NCBI GenBank assembly: GCA_938082545.1
Contig: CALKCL010000005.1
Location: forward strand, 87,677 to 151,676
DNA length: 64,000 nt
From: an uncultured Gammaproteobacteria bacterium
GTDB lineage: Bacteria; Pseudomonadota; Gammaproteobacteria; Ga0077536
Reading direction: 5' to 3'
Below the pieces are notes generated by a model. That model made no database searches, was not told where the DNA came from, and saw nothing but the letters and a program-made list of their open reading frames with translations. Below are positions 28,622-36,825 of the stretch, in pieces (the first letter of the stretch is position 1; each line of letters begins with the position of its first letter). The position numbers and the translations under genes are program-made.

Positions 28622-29110
28622 CTAACTTTGTGCAGCTAATTTTTTTATCAGCACTTCTTTGACTCCCGGAGGGACAAATTCTCCAATGTCTCCACCATAC
28701 TTCGCAATCTCGCGCACTAATGAAGAAGAAATATAGGTAAATTTCTCCGAAGTCGGTAAAAAGACAGTATCTGCTTCTGGCATTAACTTTCGATTCATTC
28801 CCGCAAGCTGAAACTCATATTCGAAGTCACTGACCGCCCTCAGTCCTCGCAATATAATCGACGCCCCATTTTTCTTTGCGAAATCGACCATAAGTCCTTC
28901 AAACTTCATAATTCGTACGTTTGGAAATCGGCTTAACACGTTAGTAGCTAGTTCGACACGCTCATCTGCAGAGAAAACTGTATTCTTGGACGTGCTGCCA
29001 GCAACAGCAAGAATTAACTCACCGAACATAGGCGCTGCTCGAGACACGATATCCACATGACCTAAAGTTATCGGATCAAACGTTCCCGGATAAATTGCAG
29101 TAATACTCAA
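28622..29110 (-). CDS. coaD: Phosphopantetheine adenylyltransferase
   Basis: Transfers AMP from ATP to 4'-phosphopantetheine in coenzyme A synthesis. The protein has 162 residues, normal. It has the nucleotidyltransferase start YPGTFDPITLGHVDIV with the HxGH-like TLGH, LRGLRAVSDFEYEFQLAGMNRKL, and ISSSLVREIAKYGGDIGEFVP. It is cotranscribed with fdx and preceded by rsmD with a 45-base gap. With coaBC at 21 kb, two CoA steps are encoded in this window. Confidence 0.97.
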   Translation of the reverse strand: MSITAIYPGTFDPITLGHVDIVSRAAPMFGELILAVAGSTSKNTVFSADERVELATNVLSRFPNVRIMKFEGLMVDFAKKNGASIILRGLRAVSDFEYEFQLAGMNRKLMPEADTVFLPTSEKFTYISSSLVREIAKYGGDIGEFVPPGVKEVLIKKLAAQS

Positions 29111-29155
29111 TCAAGGACTCCTAGCGTTAAGGATGAAGGCCAATTTATAACATTT

Positions 29156-29725
29156 TCAGCCTTCAATTGTCTCAGGCTTTTTTTTCAAGAGCATATAGAC
29201 AACCTCTTTCGTCTGGCTCGACTTAAGAATTATCCAATTCTTAAGTTCTATCGGCGACAATTTTGGACACTCGATATACACCAAGGCTTTATCCGACAAT
29301 CCTTGTACTGACAGAACATCCAAACAAGAATTAACTAAGGTTGAGTCAAACGGTGGATCGAGAAAAACAATATCAAATTGTAGCTTGGACATACTTAGCC
29401 ATCCCAACCCGTCAGCCTGGACTGCCTCAATCTTGTTAGTTCCCAGCCTTTCCAAAGCCTCATCTATTTCATGCACCAAAAGCTCGTTACATTCTACAAG
29501 GGTTGCACTTAGAGCGCCTCGAGAGATCGCTTCTATACCCAAAGCACCACTGCCGGCAAACAAATCTAGACAGTTGGCGCCCCTAAGGTGGGTCGAAAGC
29601 CAGTTAAATAGAGTCTCTTTTACCCTGTCCGCAGTAGGCCGAAAGCCTTTCGTATCTGCTACTTCTAGCTTGGTTCCGCGCCACTTCCCTCCAATAACCC
29701 GAACCTTGCCAAGCTTGTTCTTCAT
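29156..29725 (-). CDS. rsmD: 16S rRNA (guanine966-N2)-methyltransferase
   Basis: SAM-dependent RNA methyltransferase acting on assembled 30S particles. The protein has 189 residues. Motifs are VRVIGGKWRGTKLEV, RPTADRVKETLFNWL, the SAM loop CLDLFAGSGALGIEAISRGA and the catalytic DPPF in VFLDPPF. The gene overlaps the preceding M16 peptidase stop by one base in TAATG and is probably translationally coupled. Confidence 0.96.
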   Translation of the reverse strand: MKNKLGKVRVIGGKWRGTKLEVADTKGFRPTADRVKETLFNWLSTHLRGANCLDLFAGSGALGIEAISRGALSATLVECNELLVHEIDEALERLGTNKIEAVQADGLGWLSMSKLQFDIVFLDPPFDSTLVNSCLDVLSVQGLSDKALVYIECPKLSPIELKNWIILKSSQTKEVVYMLLKKKPETIEG

Positions 29726-31035
29726 TAATCAGCTACAGGTGTGTCGGGGCCTACGATCACGGTCAAAAGGCTATCTTTTTTGAAATACTGTCTCAGAGCA
29801 GCTCCAACGTCCTCCGAAGTGACGGCCGCAATACTTTTCTGGAAAGTCTCTAAATAGTCAGTCGGTAGTCCGTAGAACGCTATCATAGAGATATAATTTA
29901 CGATCTCAGCATTGGTATCGAGCTTCAATGGAAACCCGTTTATTAGGTTCAGCTTTGCCGCTGTAATATCCTCCTCAGACAAGCCATTCTTGGCTACCGA
30001 TTCCAAAGTGTCCCGCATCACTTGCAAAGCCTGCTCCTCCTGAGAGCGATCTGTTTGCATCCCCGCGACAAAAGCGCCGGATATAGCCATGGGAGCTAAA
30101 TAACTATATGCGGAATAAGCCAAGCCTCGCTCCTCTCGAACTCGCCTAAACAAAAGAGAAACTAGGCCATTTCCACCTAACGCGTGGTTACCAACAACAA
30201 GAGGAAAGTAATGAGGATGAGTCCTCTCCACCCCCAACCCACCCATTCGGACATGGCTCTGGATAGAAGAGAACTGAACGCGATCAAGCACTGCTTTAGT
30301 CTGTTTCTTCACAAGCGGAAGCTTTTTAGCCTTAGTGCCTAAAGGAATGATGTCGCCCAGCCCGTTAGCAAGCTCTGCGGCTTTCTCGCGGCTTACATTA
30401 CCAACAATTACTATCACCATATTTCGGCGAACGTAATAGGTCTCATAGTAACTAACTGCATCGTCTCTAGTTATATTTCGTATGGTGGCCTCGTCGCCGA
30501 GAGGCCTGCTAGAATAAGGATGTCCATCATATAATAGCGATGCGAACCGATCTGATGCTCTGCTACCGGGAGACTGCGCGCGATACTGAAGTTCGACCGC
30601 AACACGAGCCTTAGTGCGCTCAATAGATTTACTATCGAATCTAGGTCGACTAATAACATCTCTCAGTAGATTAAAAGCAGGTTGCAATTTATCTACGTCG
30701 ACTAAGCTGCGCATGCTTATACTTGCTTTATCCTTAGATGAGTCCACTGAAATATATGCCCCAGTCAAACCCAATGTCCGGTTAAATGCTTCCACATCTA
30801 GATCCTCTGTACCCTCAAGCAACATCTGGTTGACAAGATTAGAGATCCCTTTCGAACTTCCATCCCGAGCACTCCCAGCATCGAAAGTAACCTCTATATC
30901 GATCATTTCGATTTCCGGAAGATTAGAAAAATAAACAGGCACGCCATGTTCCGACTGCCATGAATGAATTGCTGGAGCAGCCCAAGCCGGGCCTGAAATG
31001 AAAAAGGTGAGAACCAATGGCCATAAGCCAATCAT
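29725..31035 (-). CDS. M16-family peptidase-like protein without zinc site
   Basis: 436-residue insulinase-family protein with a signal peptide (LVLTFFISGPAWAAP). The usual H-x-x-E-H zinc motif is replaced by SNLVNQMLLEG, so it is probably the non-catalytic half of a heterodimer. The C-terminal half has the M16 signature GNHALGGNGLVSLLFRRVREERGLAYSAYSYL. It overlaps the catalytic M16 gene upstream by 4 bases (31032-31035), implying a fixed partnership. Substrate unknown; probably periplasmic. Confidence 0.92.
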   Translation of the reverse strand: MIGLWPLVLTFFISGPAWAAPAIHSWQSEHGVPVYFSNLPEIEMIDIEVTFDAGSARDGSSKGISNLVNQMLLEGTEDLDVEAFNRTLGLTGAYISVDSSKDKASISMRSLVDVDKLQPAFNLLRDVISRPRFDSKSIERTKARVAVELQYRAQSPGSRASDRFASLLYDGHPYSSRPLGDEATIRNITRDDAVSYYETYYVRRNMVIVIVGNVSREKAAELANGLGDIIPLGTKAKKLPLVKKQTKAVLDRVQFSSIQSHVRMGGLGVERTHPHYFPLVVGNHALGGNGLVSLLFRRVREERGLAYSAYSYLAPMAISGAFVAGMQTDRSQEEQALQVMRDTLESVAKNGLSEEDITAAKLNLINGFPLKLDTNAEIVNYISMIAFYGLPTDYLETFQKSIAAVTSEDVGAALRQYFKKDSLLTVIVGPDTPVAD

Positions 31036-32375
31036 AAGTCTTGCTCCGGCATCAAATAGGTTATGGTTAAAGCCTCTTTTCGGAGATGTTTCTGAGCGGC
31101 AGCCACTAAACCAGCACTGCTTACAGCATTTATCTCTTGCAAATACGTATCTTTAAGACGCCAATCTAAACCTACCGAGTCCAAAGAACCTATCATGGTC
31201 GCCTGAGAGGCCATAGAGTCTTGCGAGTAGACTCTTGACGCGGCTACCTGCGTTTTAACTCGCTGCAGCTCTTCATCGGTCGGCGGATTTACTGATAAAA
31301 GATTGATTTCTTCTATAAGGTATTCCTCAAGAGTCTTTAAATCTACCCCGTCTCGCGGAATCGCGGTTACAGTTAACACAGTTTCTAACCTCGCTGTAGG
31401 GGAATAGCTAACAAAAACATGAGACGCAACCTCTTTCTCTCTTACCAAGCGTGCCTGCAATCGTGAACTTAGATCCCCGTCTAATATTTCACACAAGACA
31501 TCTAGCGCATAAACCTCTGCCAAGGACCCTCCTGATTGTAAAGCGTATGGTAACGAGGGAGCTTTATAACTCAAGATAACGAATGGCACGCGCGCCTTGT
31601 CGCTTGAGACCGATACTCGTTTTAATCCTTTTTGAGCCACTTCTGGTCTTTTCTTTTGCGCCGGCAATGCCACTCGAGAAAGCTTCCCAAAGTGCTTCTT
31701 AGCAAGATTGTAAACTTCTGCCGCCACTACATCGCCCACCACAACGAGTGTGGCATTATTCGGAGAATACCATTTCACGTACCAGTCCGTTAAATCATCG
31801 ACTGACATCCCCTTAATATCCGCTTCCCAACCAATAATAGGATAACGATAAGGGCTTGTCTGGAAGGTAGTTGCACGAGCTATCTCAGAGGCTAAGGCTT
31901 GGGGGTTGTCATCCGTTCTGAGTCGTCGTTCCTCTAAAACTACGTTGATCTCCTTGGAAAACTCCTCACTGTTTAAAGTAAGGTTTTTCATTCGATCAGA
32001 CTCAAGTTCGAAGCTCTTTTCAATATTTGTTGCAGCCCACTGTTGGTAATAAGCAGTGTAGTCATAGCTCGTAAATGCATTTTCGAGGCCGCCTCTAGAA
32101 GACACTATTTCTGAAAACATTCCATCGGGATATGTTGGCGTTCCTTTGAACATCATATGTTCTAACGCATGCGAAACCCCGGTGATTCCATCATATTCGT
32201 ATGACGATCCGACGCGATACCATGTTTGAACAACAGCCACCGGTGACCGATGGTCCTCTTGTACGATTAGCTTCAATCCATTTTCAAATTTGAATTCTTG
32301 ACTTTTTTGTGCCGCGCTCGCCGCGCTAGCGAAAAGTAACCAGACACCTACTAAACAAAAAACTTTTAATCCCAT
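31032..32375 (-). CDS. M16-family zinc metallopeptidase, catalytic partner
   Basis: 447-residue insulinase-family protease with a signal peptide (LVGVWLLFASAASAA). The zinc motif is present in GVSHALEHMMFKGT (H-x-x-E-H) with a downstream glutamate in the EEFSKEINVVLEERR region. The C-terminal half has LCEILDGDLSSRLQARLVREKEVAS. Together with the inactive partner encoded next to it, it resembles the PqqL-like or mitochondrial-processing-type pairs. The pair precedes rsmD and diverges from ftsY, as in Pseudomonas. Confidence 0.94.
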   Translation of the reverse strand: MGLKVFCLVGVWLLFASAASAAQKSQEFKFENGLKLIVQEDHRSPVAVVQTWYRVGSSYEYDGITGVSHALEHMMFKGTPTYPDGMFSEIVSSRGGLENAFTSYDYTAYYQQWAATNIEKSFELESDRMKNLTLNSEEFSKEINVVLEERRLRTDDNPQALASEIARATTFQTSPYRYPIIGWEADIKGMSVDDLTDWYVKWYSPNNATLVVVGDVVAAEVYNLAKKHFGKLSRVALPAQKKRPEVAQKGLKRVSVSSDKARVPFVILSYKAPSLPYALQSGGSLAEVYALDVLCEILDGDLSSRLQARLVREKEVASHVFVSYSPTARLETVLTVTAIPRDGVDLKTLEEYLIEEINLLSVNPPTDEELQRVKTQVAASRVYSQDSMASQATMIGSLDSVGLDWRLKDTYLQEINAVSSAGLVAAAQKHLRKEALTITYLMPEQDL

Positions 32376-32474
32376 AATCTAAGCTCCTTCTGAAAACAGT
32401 AATCTAAAAATTCTGCTACAAATGCTATGCTATTGTAGTCGACTCAAACCCAGAAAATGAGTCTTATTAATTAA

Positions 32475-32489
32475 ATATGTTTCACATAT
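32475..32489. repeat. Short inverted repeat upstream of ftsY
   Basis: ATATGTTTCACATAT forms 6-bp arms around TTC, 30 bases before the ftsY ATG. A second inverted pair, GACTCA (32441-32446) and TGAGTC (32458-32463), lies just upstream. Both are in the 143-base divergent gap between the M16 gene and ftsY and could be operator sites, though such short AT-rich repeats can arise by chance. Confidence 0.25.
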
Positions 32490-32518
32490 AACCAAAATTT
32501 CACATTAGAAGTAGCCAC

Positions 32519-33385
32519 ATGTTTAAATTTCTTACCGAACGTCTGAGCGATGCCTTTAAATTAAACAAAAAATTAGATTTGGCCTTGCTGGAAGAAGCAG
32601 AAAATCTGTTATTAGCCAGTGATGTCGGTTTTTCTGCCACCGAAAAGATTATCCGAAAAATCAAAAATACTACGTCTAAGGATCAAGCGATCAAAGCCAT
32701 GCGAACAGAGATGATCAGGATTCTGGCGCCAGCTGAGGGTAGTTTAGATCCTCGAGCAGAAGAGGAAAAGACTAAGGTTGTCTTACTAGTTGGAGTCAAT
32801 GGAGCGGGTAAAACTACTACTATCTCTAAAATCGCATTGCAAATGAAGAATAAAGGCCTAGCAACGATATTAGCAGCCGGTGACACTTTCCGGGCTGCTG
32901 CATCTGAACAACTAGAGTCCTGGGGGAAATCTATAGGAGTGCAAGTAATTACCGCCAAAGAAAACGGTGACCCTTCTTCTCTAGCTTATGAGGCCCACAA
33001 CAGAGCACTAAGGGAAAAAGCAGACATATTATTGGTTGATACCGCGGGCAGACTGCACACACAGCCCGACCTCATGGCAGAGCTAGCAAAAATAAAGCGT
33101 GTGTTAGCCAAGCAGGACGTATCAGCGCCCCACGAAACATTGCTCGTTCTCGATGGCACAACCGGTCAAAATGCAATCAACCAAGCTCAGATTTTTATAG
33201 AAAAAATCGGGATAACTGGAATAGTCATTACGAAACTAGATGGCACCGCAAAAGGAGGTGTTGTTTTTGATTTAGTAGAACGATTCAAGTTGCCTATAAA
33301 ATATATCGGAGTTGGAGAAAGCGCTGAAAGTCTTTTGGAATTCACAGCCGAAAGATACGTTAACACCTTACTGAACGAGTTTTAA
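32519..33385 (+). CDS. ftsY: Signal recognition particle receptor FtsY (short form)
   Basis: SRP-receptor GTPase that docks ribosome-nascent chains at the membrane. The protein has only 288 residues, covering the N and G domains. The N domain starts at FKFLTERLSDAFKL, followed by P-loop VGVNGAGKTTTISKIA, ILAAGDTFRAAASEQL, VDTAGRLHTQ, TKLDGTAKGG and GVGESAESLLEF. The long acidic A domain seen in E. coli FtsY is missing. The ATG is not far from the N-domain start, so the absence is not an annotation error. Unusually, no ftsE or ftsX follows. Confidence 0.96.
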   Translation: MFKFLTERLSDAFKLNKKLDLALLEEAENLLLASDVGFSATEKIIRKIKNTTSKDQAIKAMRTEMIRILAPAEGSLDPRAEEEKTKVVLLVGVNGAGKTTTISKIALQMKNKGLATILAAGDTFRAAASEQLESWGKSIGVQVITAKENGDPSSLAYEAHNRALREKADILLVDTAGRLHTQPDLMAELAKIKRVLAKQDVSAPHETLLVLDGTTGQNAINQAQIFIEKIGITGIVITKLDGTAKGGVVFDLVERFKLPIKYIGVGESAESLLEFTAERYVNTLLNEF

Positions 33386-33414
33386 GCGGAAGGACCGCAC
33401 CAAAAACAAAATTC

Positions 33415-33441
33415 TTGGCACTCAACCTCCTTGAGTGCTAA
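33415..33441 (+). promoter_or_regulatory. CIRCE element (HrcA operator) in front of rpoH
   Basis: The half-sites TTGGCACTC and GAGTGCTAA are separated by exactly 9 bases. The published CIRCE consensus is TTAGCACTC-N9-GAGTGCTAA, so only one of 18 positions differs. The site covers the -35 box and abuts the -10 box of the candidate rpoH promoter, the right geometry for HrcA repression. hrcA itself is not in the window. Confidence 0.85.
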
Positions 33442-33444
33442 AAT
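33415..33444 (+). promoter_or_regulatory. Candidate sigma-70 promoter of rpoH
   Basis: -35 TTGGCA (33415-33420) and -10 TAAAAT (33439-33444) are 18 bases apart. The single deviation of the CIRCE site from consensus (A to G at its third base) gives the -35 box its TTG, suggesting that the two signals have co-evolved. Transcription would start near 33451, downstream of the TTG at 33431, which excludes that TTG as the translation start. Confidence 0.65.
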
Positions 33445-33469
33445 ACTTCAATGCTTATTGGAGGATCTA

Positions 33470-34333
33470 ATGATGAACAGCAACTTAAGTCCTAACTTAG
33501 TTTCCAGTGCAGGCTCACTAGAAACCTATATATCATCTGTAAACAAAATTCCAATGCTAACTTTCGCGGAAGAACAAACGTTGGCATTTCAACTGATGGA
33601 TGACGGCAATGTTGAGGCTGCTCGAAAGTTAGTACTCGCTCACCTAAAATTCGTCGTTAAAATTACACGCCAATATAACGGCTACGGGTTAGCTCAAAAT
33701 GACCTAATCCAAGAAGGTAATATCGGCCTAATGCAGGCAGTGAAAAAATTTGATCCCCGTGTAGGGACACGCCTGGCAGCCTTTGCAGCCCATTGGATAA
33801 AGGCAAGTATTAGTGAGTTCATACTAAAAAATTGGCGAATAGTAAAAATGGCCACAACAAAAGCTCAAAGGAAACTTTTTTTTAACCTGAGAAGCCTGAA
33901 AAAAAGTCTAAGCTGGTTATCTACGGCTGAAAAAGCCGAAATCGCCTCCGACTTAGATGTAGAGGAAAATGATGTTGCAGGCATGGAACTGCGACTCAGC
34001 GCGAGTGACCTTCCGTTCGCTAGCACGACCGAAACAGATGAAGACTTCTCTCCTGAAAGCTTCATAGAAGACATGCGGTTCGAACCCAGTACAGGAATAG
34101 AAAAAAACGAAAGAGCTCATCTTGGAAAACAAAGCCTAGGTAAAGCATTAATGTGTCTGGACGAAAGAAGTCGTGACATAGTCGTTAGCCGCTGGTTAAG
34201 AGACCCTAAAAACACACTGCGTGAGTTGGCATCTAGATACAGCATATCTGCTGAAAGAGTCCGTCAGCTGGAAAAAAATGCCTTTATGGCCATAAAAAAA
34301 TCGTTACCCAAGCCAGAAGACTTAATCTTATAG
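33470..34333 (+). CDS. rpoH: RNA polymerase heat-shock sigma factor RpoH (sigma-32)
   Basis: Directs RNA polymerase to heat-shock promoters. The protein has 287 residues from the ATG at 33470 (or the next ATG at 33473). GGAGGA at 33460-33465 is a strong Shine-Dalgarno for this pair, so the longer frame from 33431 is rejected. Seen are region 1.2/2 LETYISSVNKIPMLTFAEEQTLA, GLAQNDLIQEGNIGLMQAVKKFDP, FAAHWIKASISEFIL, the RpoH box QRKLFFNLR (diagnostic for sigma-32) and region 4.2 RELASRYSISAERVRQLEKNA. A CIRCE site lies at its promoter. It directly follows ftsY with no ftsEX between. Confidence 0.97.
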   Translation: MMNSNLSPNLVSSAGSLETYISSVNKIPMLTFAEEQTLAFQLMDDGNVEAARKLVLAHLKFVVKITRQYNGYGLAQNDLIQEGNIGLMQAVKKFDPRVGTRLAAFAAHWIKASISEFILKNWRIVKMATTKAQRKLFFNLRSLKKSLSWLSTAEKAEIASDLDVEENDVAGMELRLSASDLPFASTTETDEDFSPESFIEDMRFEPSTGIEKNERAHLGKQSLGKALMCLDERSRDIVVSRWLRDPKNTLRELASRYSISAERVRQLEKNAFMAIKKSLPKPEDLIL

Positions 34334-34337
34334 AAAG

Positions 34338-35264
34338 CTAAGTACTATTCCGAATAAAGAAGCTCAAGTCGCTCCAATAGTGGTCGGCAAAGAAAAAGCA
34401 AAACAAAAGAGTGAGATATACAATCGAGTAGCGAAACACTGTCATTGCAAGCTCATCTGAATGGTCAAATTGCATCTTTACTACATAGAATAGCAACACT
34501 ATATTCAACACAATAGCTCCTGCGAGATATATAAGTCCGCTCATATAAGTCAAGTAGGGAAGAATGGTAACTATCACTAAAATAATCGAGTAAAAAAGGA
34601 TCTGCTGACGCGTATAAGTAACTCCATGTGTGATAGGAAGCATAGGGATCAAGGCTTTTGCATAGTCCGCTCTGCGATAAATTGCCAAAGCCCAAAAGTG
34701 GGGTGGAGTCCATACGAAAATTATCAAAAAGAGCAAAAGCGCATGAGGGTCGACTGTCCCTGTCACAGCAGTCCAACCAAGCACGGGAGGTGCAGCTCCA
34801 GCAGCTCCACCTATAACAATATTTTGCGGCGTGGCATGCTTCAAATACATCGTATAGATCACTGCATAACCTATAAGAGACGCAAACGTTAGAGCGGCTG
34901 TAAGAGCGTTTACAAATACAATTAATATATACATCGCCACCGCGCCCATCGTGATAGCAAAAAATAGTGCATGTCGCCGAGTTAAACCGCCTTGGGGTAG
35001 AGGGCGGTTTCGCGTTCGCTCCATAAGAGCATCAGCACGACTATCTATCACATGGTTCAAGGCGGCAGCAGAGGTTGCCGCCAATCCAATACCCACTGTC
35101 GCGGCAATTAACAAGAAAATATCAACGCCTTCTGGAGTCGACAGAAACATGCCAATAACGGCAGTAAAAACAATCAGCCCAACTACCCGCGGCTTGCACA
35201 GAGCCGCATAATCACTCCAGTGGGCAAAAGTAAATGATGTAGGGTTTTCAAAGGCCATGAGCAT
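34338..35264 (-). CDS. ctaB: Protoheme IX farnesyltransferase (heme O synthase)
   Basis: UbiA-family membrane prenyltransferase that makes heme O from heme B for the terminal oxidase. The protein has 308 residues with about eight or nine hydrophobic helices. Seen are LCKPRVVGLIVFTAVIGM, the prenyl-diphosphate site NHVIDSRADALMERTRNRPLP (NDxxD-like NHVIDSRAD) and a second aspartate motif FVWTPPHFWALAIYRRADYAKA. The start overlaps ctaA by 17 bases if the first ATG is used; an ATG at 35258 is also possible. It is the last gene of a large minus-strand oxidase operon and converges with rpoH. Confidence 0.95.
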   Translation of the reverse strand: MLMAFENPTSFTFAHWSDYAALCKPRVVGLIVFTAVIGMFLSTPEGVDIFLLIAATVGIGLAATSAAALNHVIDSRADALMERTRNRPLPQGGLTRRHALFFAITMGAVAMYILIVFVNALTAALTFASLIGYAVIYTMYLKHATPQNIVIGGAAGAAPPVLGWTAVTGTVDPHALLLFLIIFVWTPPHFWALAIYRRADYAKALIPMLPITHGVTYTRQQILFYSIILVIVTILPYLTYMSGLIYLAGAIVLNIVLLFYVVKMQFDHSDELAMTVFRYSIVYLTLLFCFFFADHYWSDLSFFIRNST

Positions 35265-36249
35265 CTCGACGGGAAGTAAAATAAATAAGCGACACTATAG
35301 TAAGTAATAGCAATCCAGCACCACCATTATGTCCTACTGCAACAAATATCGGCAGCCCACCCAGTACATTCGCAATGCCTAATGACAATTGTAAAAGCAG
35401 TGCCGAGCCTATCGCCAGGCCAATTTTTCGGACTTGGGATAGTTCACACCTTAGGGTTCTCCAAACTAAGAAGCCTAAAAATAATGTCACAACAACTGCT
35501 CCAATGCGATGAACAACATGTATCGAGACTCGAGCAGGTGTGTCAAGAACACCAAATTCATAATTTACACCGAGCCCTCTCCACAGAACAAATGCGCTAT
35601 CTAGCTGCTCAAGTGGCAGCCAAAGTCCATGGCACCGGGGCAATTCAGTGCAAGCTAAAGCCGCATAGTTTGTGCTAGTCCAGCCCCCTAGAAATACCTG
35701 ACTAACTACTATGAATAGACCGAACCAAGCCAAAATATTTAATTTTTTATCTTGTGGCACAACAGCCACTGCGTAACGACATGACAGGAAATACCAATAT
35801 AAAATCGACAAAGTTGCCAATCCTCCTAAAAGATGGGCGGTGACCACTAGCGGCTTCAAAAGCAGCGTCACTGTCCACATTCCTAAGACCCCTTGAAAAA
35901 CAACAAGAGGCAGCAAAATATAGGGAACTTTACTACTGTACCGGTTTTTTCGACGTACGGTCCAAGTTAGTAAAGCTAAAACAAGAATGCCAAAACCAAG
36001 AGCGCTCGCCAAATACCGATGTATCATTTCCCGCCACGCTTTTCCAATCTCCACTGCGTCAAAAACTAAGGGGCTATCTTCTACAACGGTAGGTTTATCA
36101 GGGCTTGGCGCTGTTAATTGACCGTAACAGCCGGGCCAATCCGGGCAGCCGAGGCCAGCATCTGTAAGCCGAACATAAGCACCATATAAAATAACAACCA
36201 CAGCCAATAACAATAGCACTAAGCCTAAATTTTTACATAAACTACTCAT
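35248..36249 (-). CDS. ctaA: Heme A synthase (COX15/CtaA)
   Basis: Oxidises the C8 methyl of heme O to a formyl group to make heme A. The protein is a 333-residue, eight-helix membrane protein. Seen are VRLTDAGLGCPDWPGCYGQL with the paired cysteines, EMIHRYLASALGFGILVLAL with a heme-ligand histidine, VVTAHLLGGLATLSIL, the second cysteine pair in ALACTELPRCHGLW, and IHVVHRIGAVVV. It lies 3 bases after the small thioredoxin-like gene and overlaps ctaB. Confidence 0.95.
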   Translation of the reverse strand: MSSLCKNLGLVLLLLAVVVILYGAYVRLTDAGLGCPDWPGCYGQLTAPSPDKPTVVEDSPLVFDAVEIGKAWREMIHRYLASALGFGILVLALLTWTVRRKNRYSSKVPYILLPLVVFQGVLGMWTVTLLLKPLVVTAHLLGGLATLSILYWYFLSCRYAVAVVPQDKKLNILAWFGLFIVVSQVFLGGWTSTNYAALACTELPRCHGLWLPLEQLDSAFVLWRGLGVNYEFGVLDTPARVSIHVVHRIGAVVVTLFLGFLVWRTLRCELSQVRKIGLAIGSALLLQLSLGIANVLGGLPIFVAVGHNGGAGLLLLTIVSLIYFTSRRDAHGL

Positions 36250-36252
36250 TCA

Positions 36253-36822
36253 TCAATCCAACTTAGACGCACGTAATAAGCGCTTAATATCTTTCTTGAT
36301 ATCGGCGGGGTCAGCGTTCTCTGGAAAATAGCTAACTATTTGTCCGCGCCAGTCTAGAAAAAATATCCCAGATGTAACTGTCGCAATCTCTGTACGGACG
36401 GCAAGCTCAGTTGACAGGCTTGTCAAAGCATCACTATCGTTTAAATAGCCCAATTGTTCTGCATTTCCAGAGGCAAACAGTCCATTTATCTGGACTCTCG
36501 TCCCAGAATGACCTAGAAGGATACGAATTGTGCTCAATAAATTGAGTGTTTCTAAACAATTATCCTCACAGCGCGAATCAGTAAAATAAACAATAGCCCA
36601 TTCTCCTGGAGCTATCTCTAAGTCGCGTAATGCTCCATATCGCTCTGATAGTCGAATATCAATAGGCGGTGACACCAAGGCTCCCCTGTTAAGCAATCCC
36701 ATATCAGAAAGCAAGCTTGGAGTCCGGACCATCCACCACGCCATCAATATCGGCGCGACAAAAGCCGCAACTACTAAAAAGCCAATTAAACGAGATGAAA
36801 AGACACCCGATTTTGAAAACAA
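36253..36822 (-). CDS. Membrane-anchored protein of the oxidase cluster, SCO-like remnant
   Basis: 189 residues with one N-terminal membrane helix (LIGFLVVAAFVAPILMAWWM) and a soluble domain with a thioredoxin-like pattern: WAIVYFTDSRCEDNCLETLNLL, where C-E-D-N-C resembles the CxxxC copper motif of SCO1, and SGIFFLDWRGQIVSYFP later. A gene of this kind between SURF1 and ctaA is common in Pseudomonas-type clusters and is annotated there only as hypothetical (recalled). The role is probably assembly or copper delivery to the CuA centre (inferred). It lies 3 bases from each neighbour, so is certainly in the operon. Confidence 0.75.
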   Translation of the reverse strand: MFSKSGVFSSRLIGFLVVAAFVAPILMAWWMVRTPSLLSDMGLLNRGALVSPPIDIRLSERYGALRDLEIAPGEWAIVYFTDSRCEDNCLETLNLLSTIRILLGHSGTRVQINGLFASGNAEQLGYLNDSDALTSLSTELAVRTEIATVTSGIFFLDWRGQIVSYFPENADPADIKKDIKRLLRASKLD

Positions 36823-36825
36823 CGC

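Noticed and set aside
33431-33469. N-terminal extension of rpoH from TTG 33431
   Set aside because: It would lie inside the CIRCE repeat and upstream of the expected transcription start; the GGAGGA site points to the ATG at 33470 or 33473.
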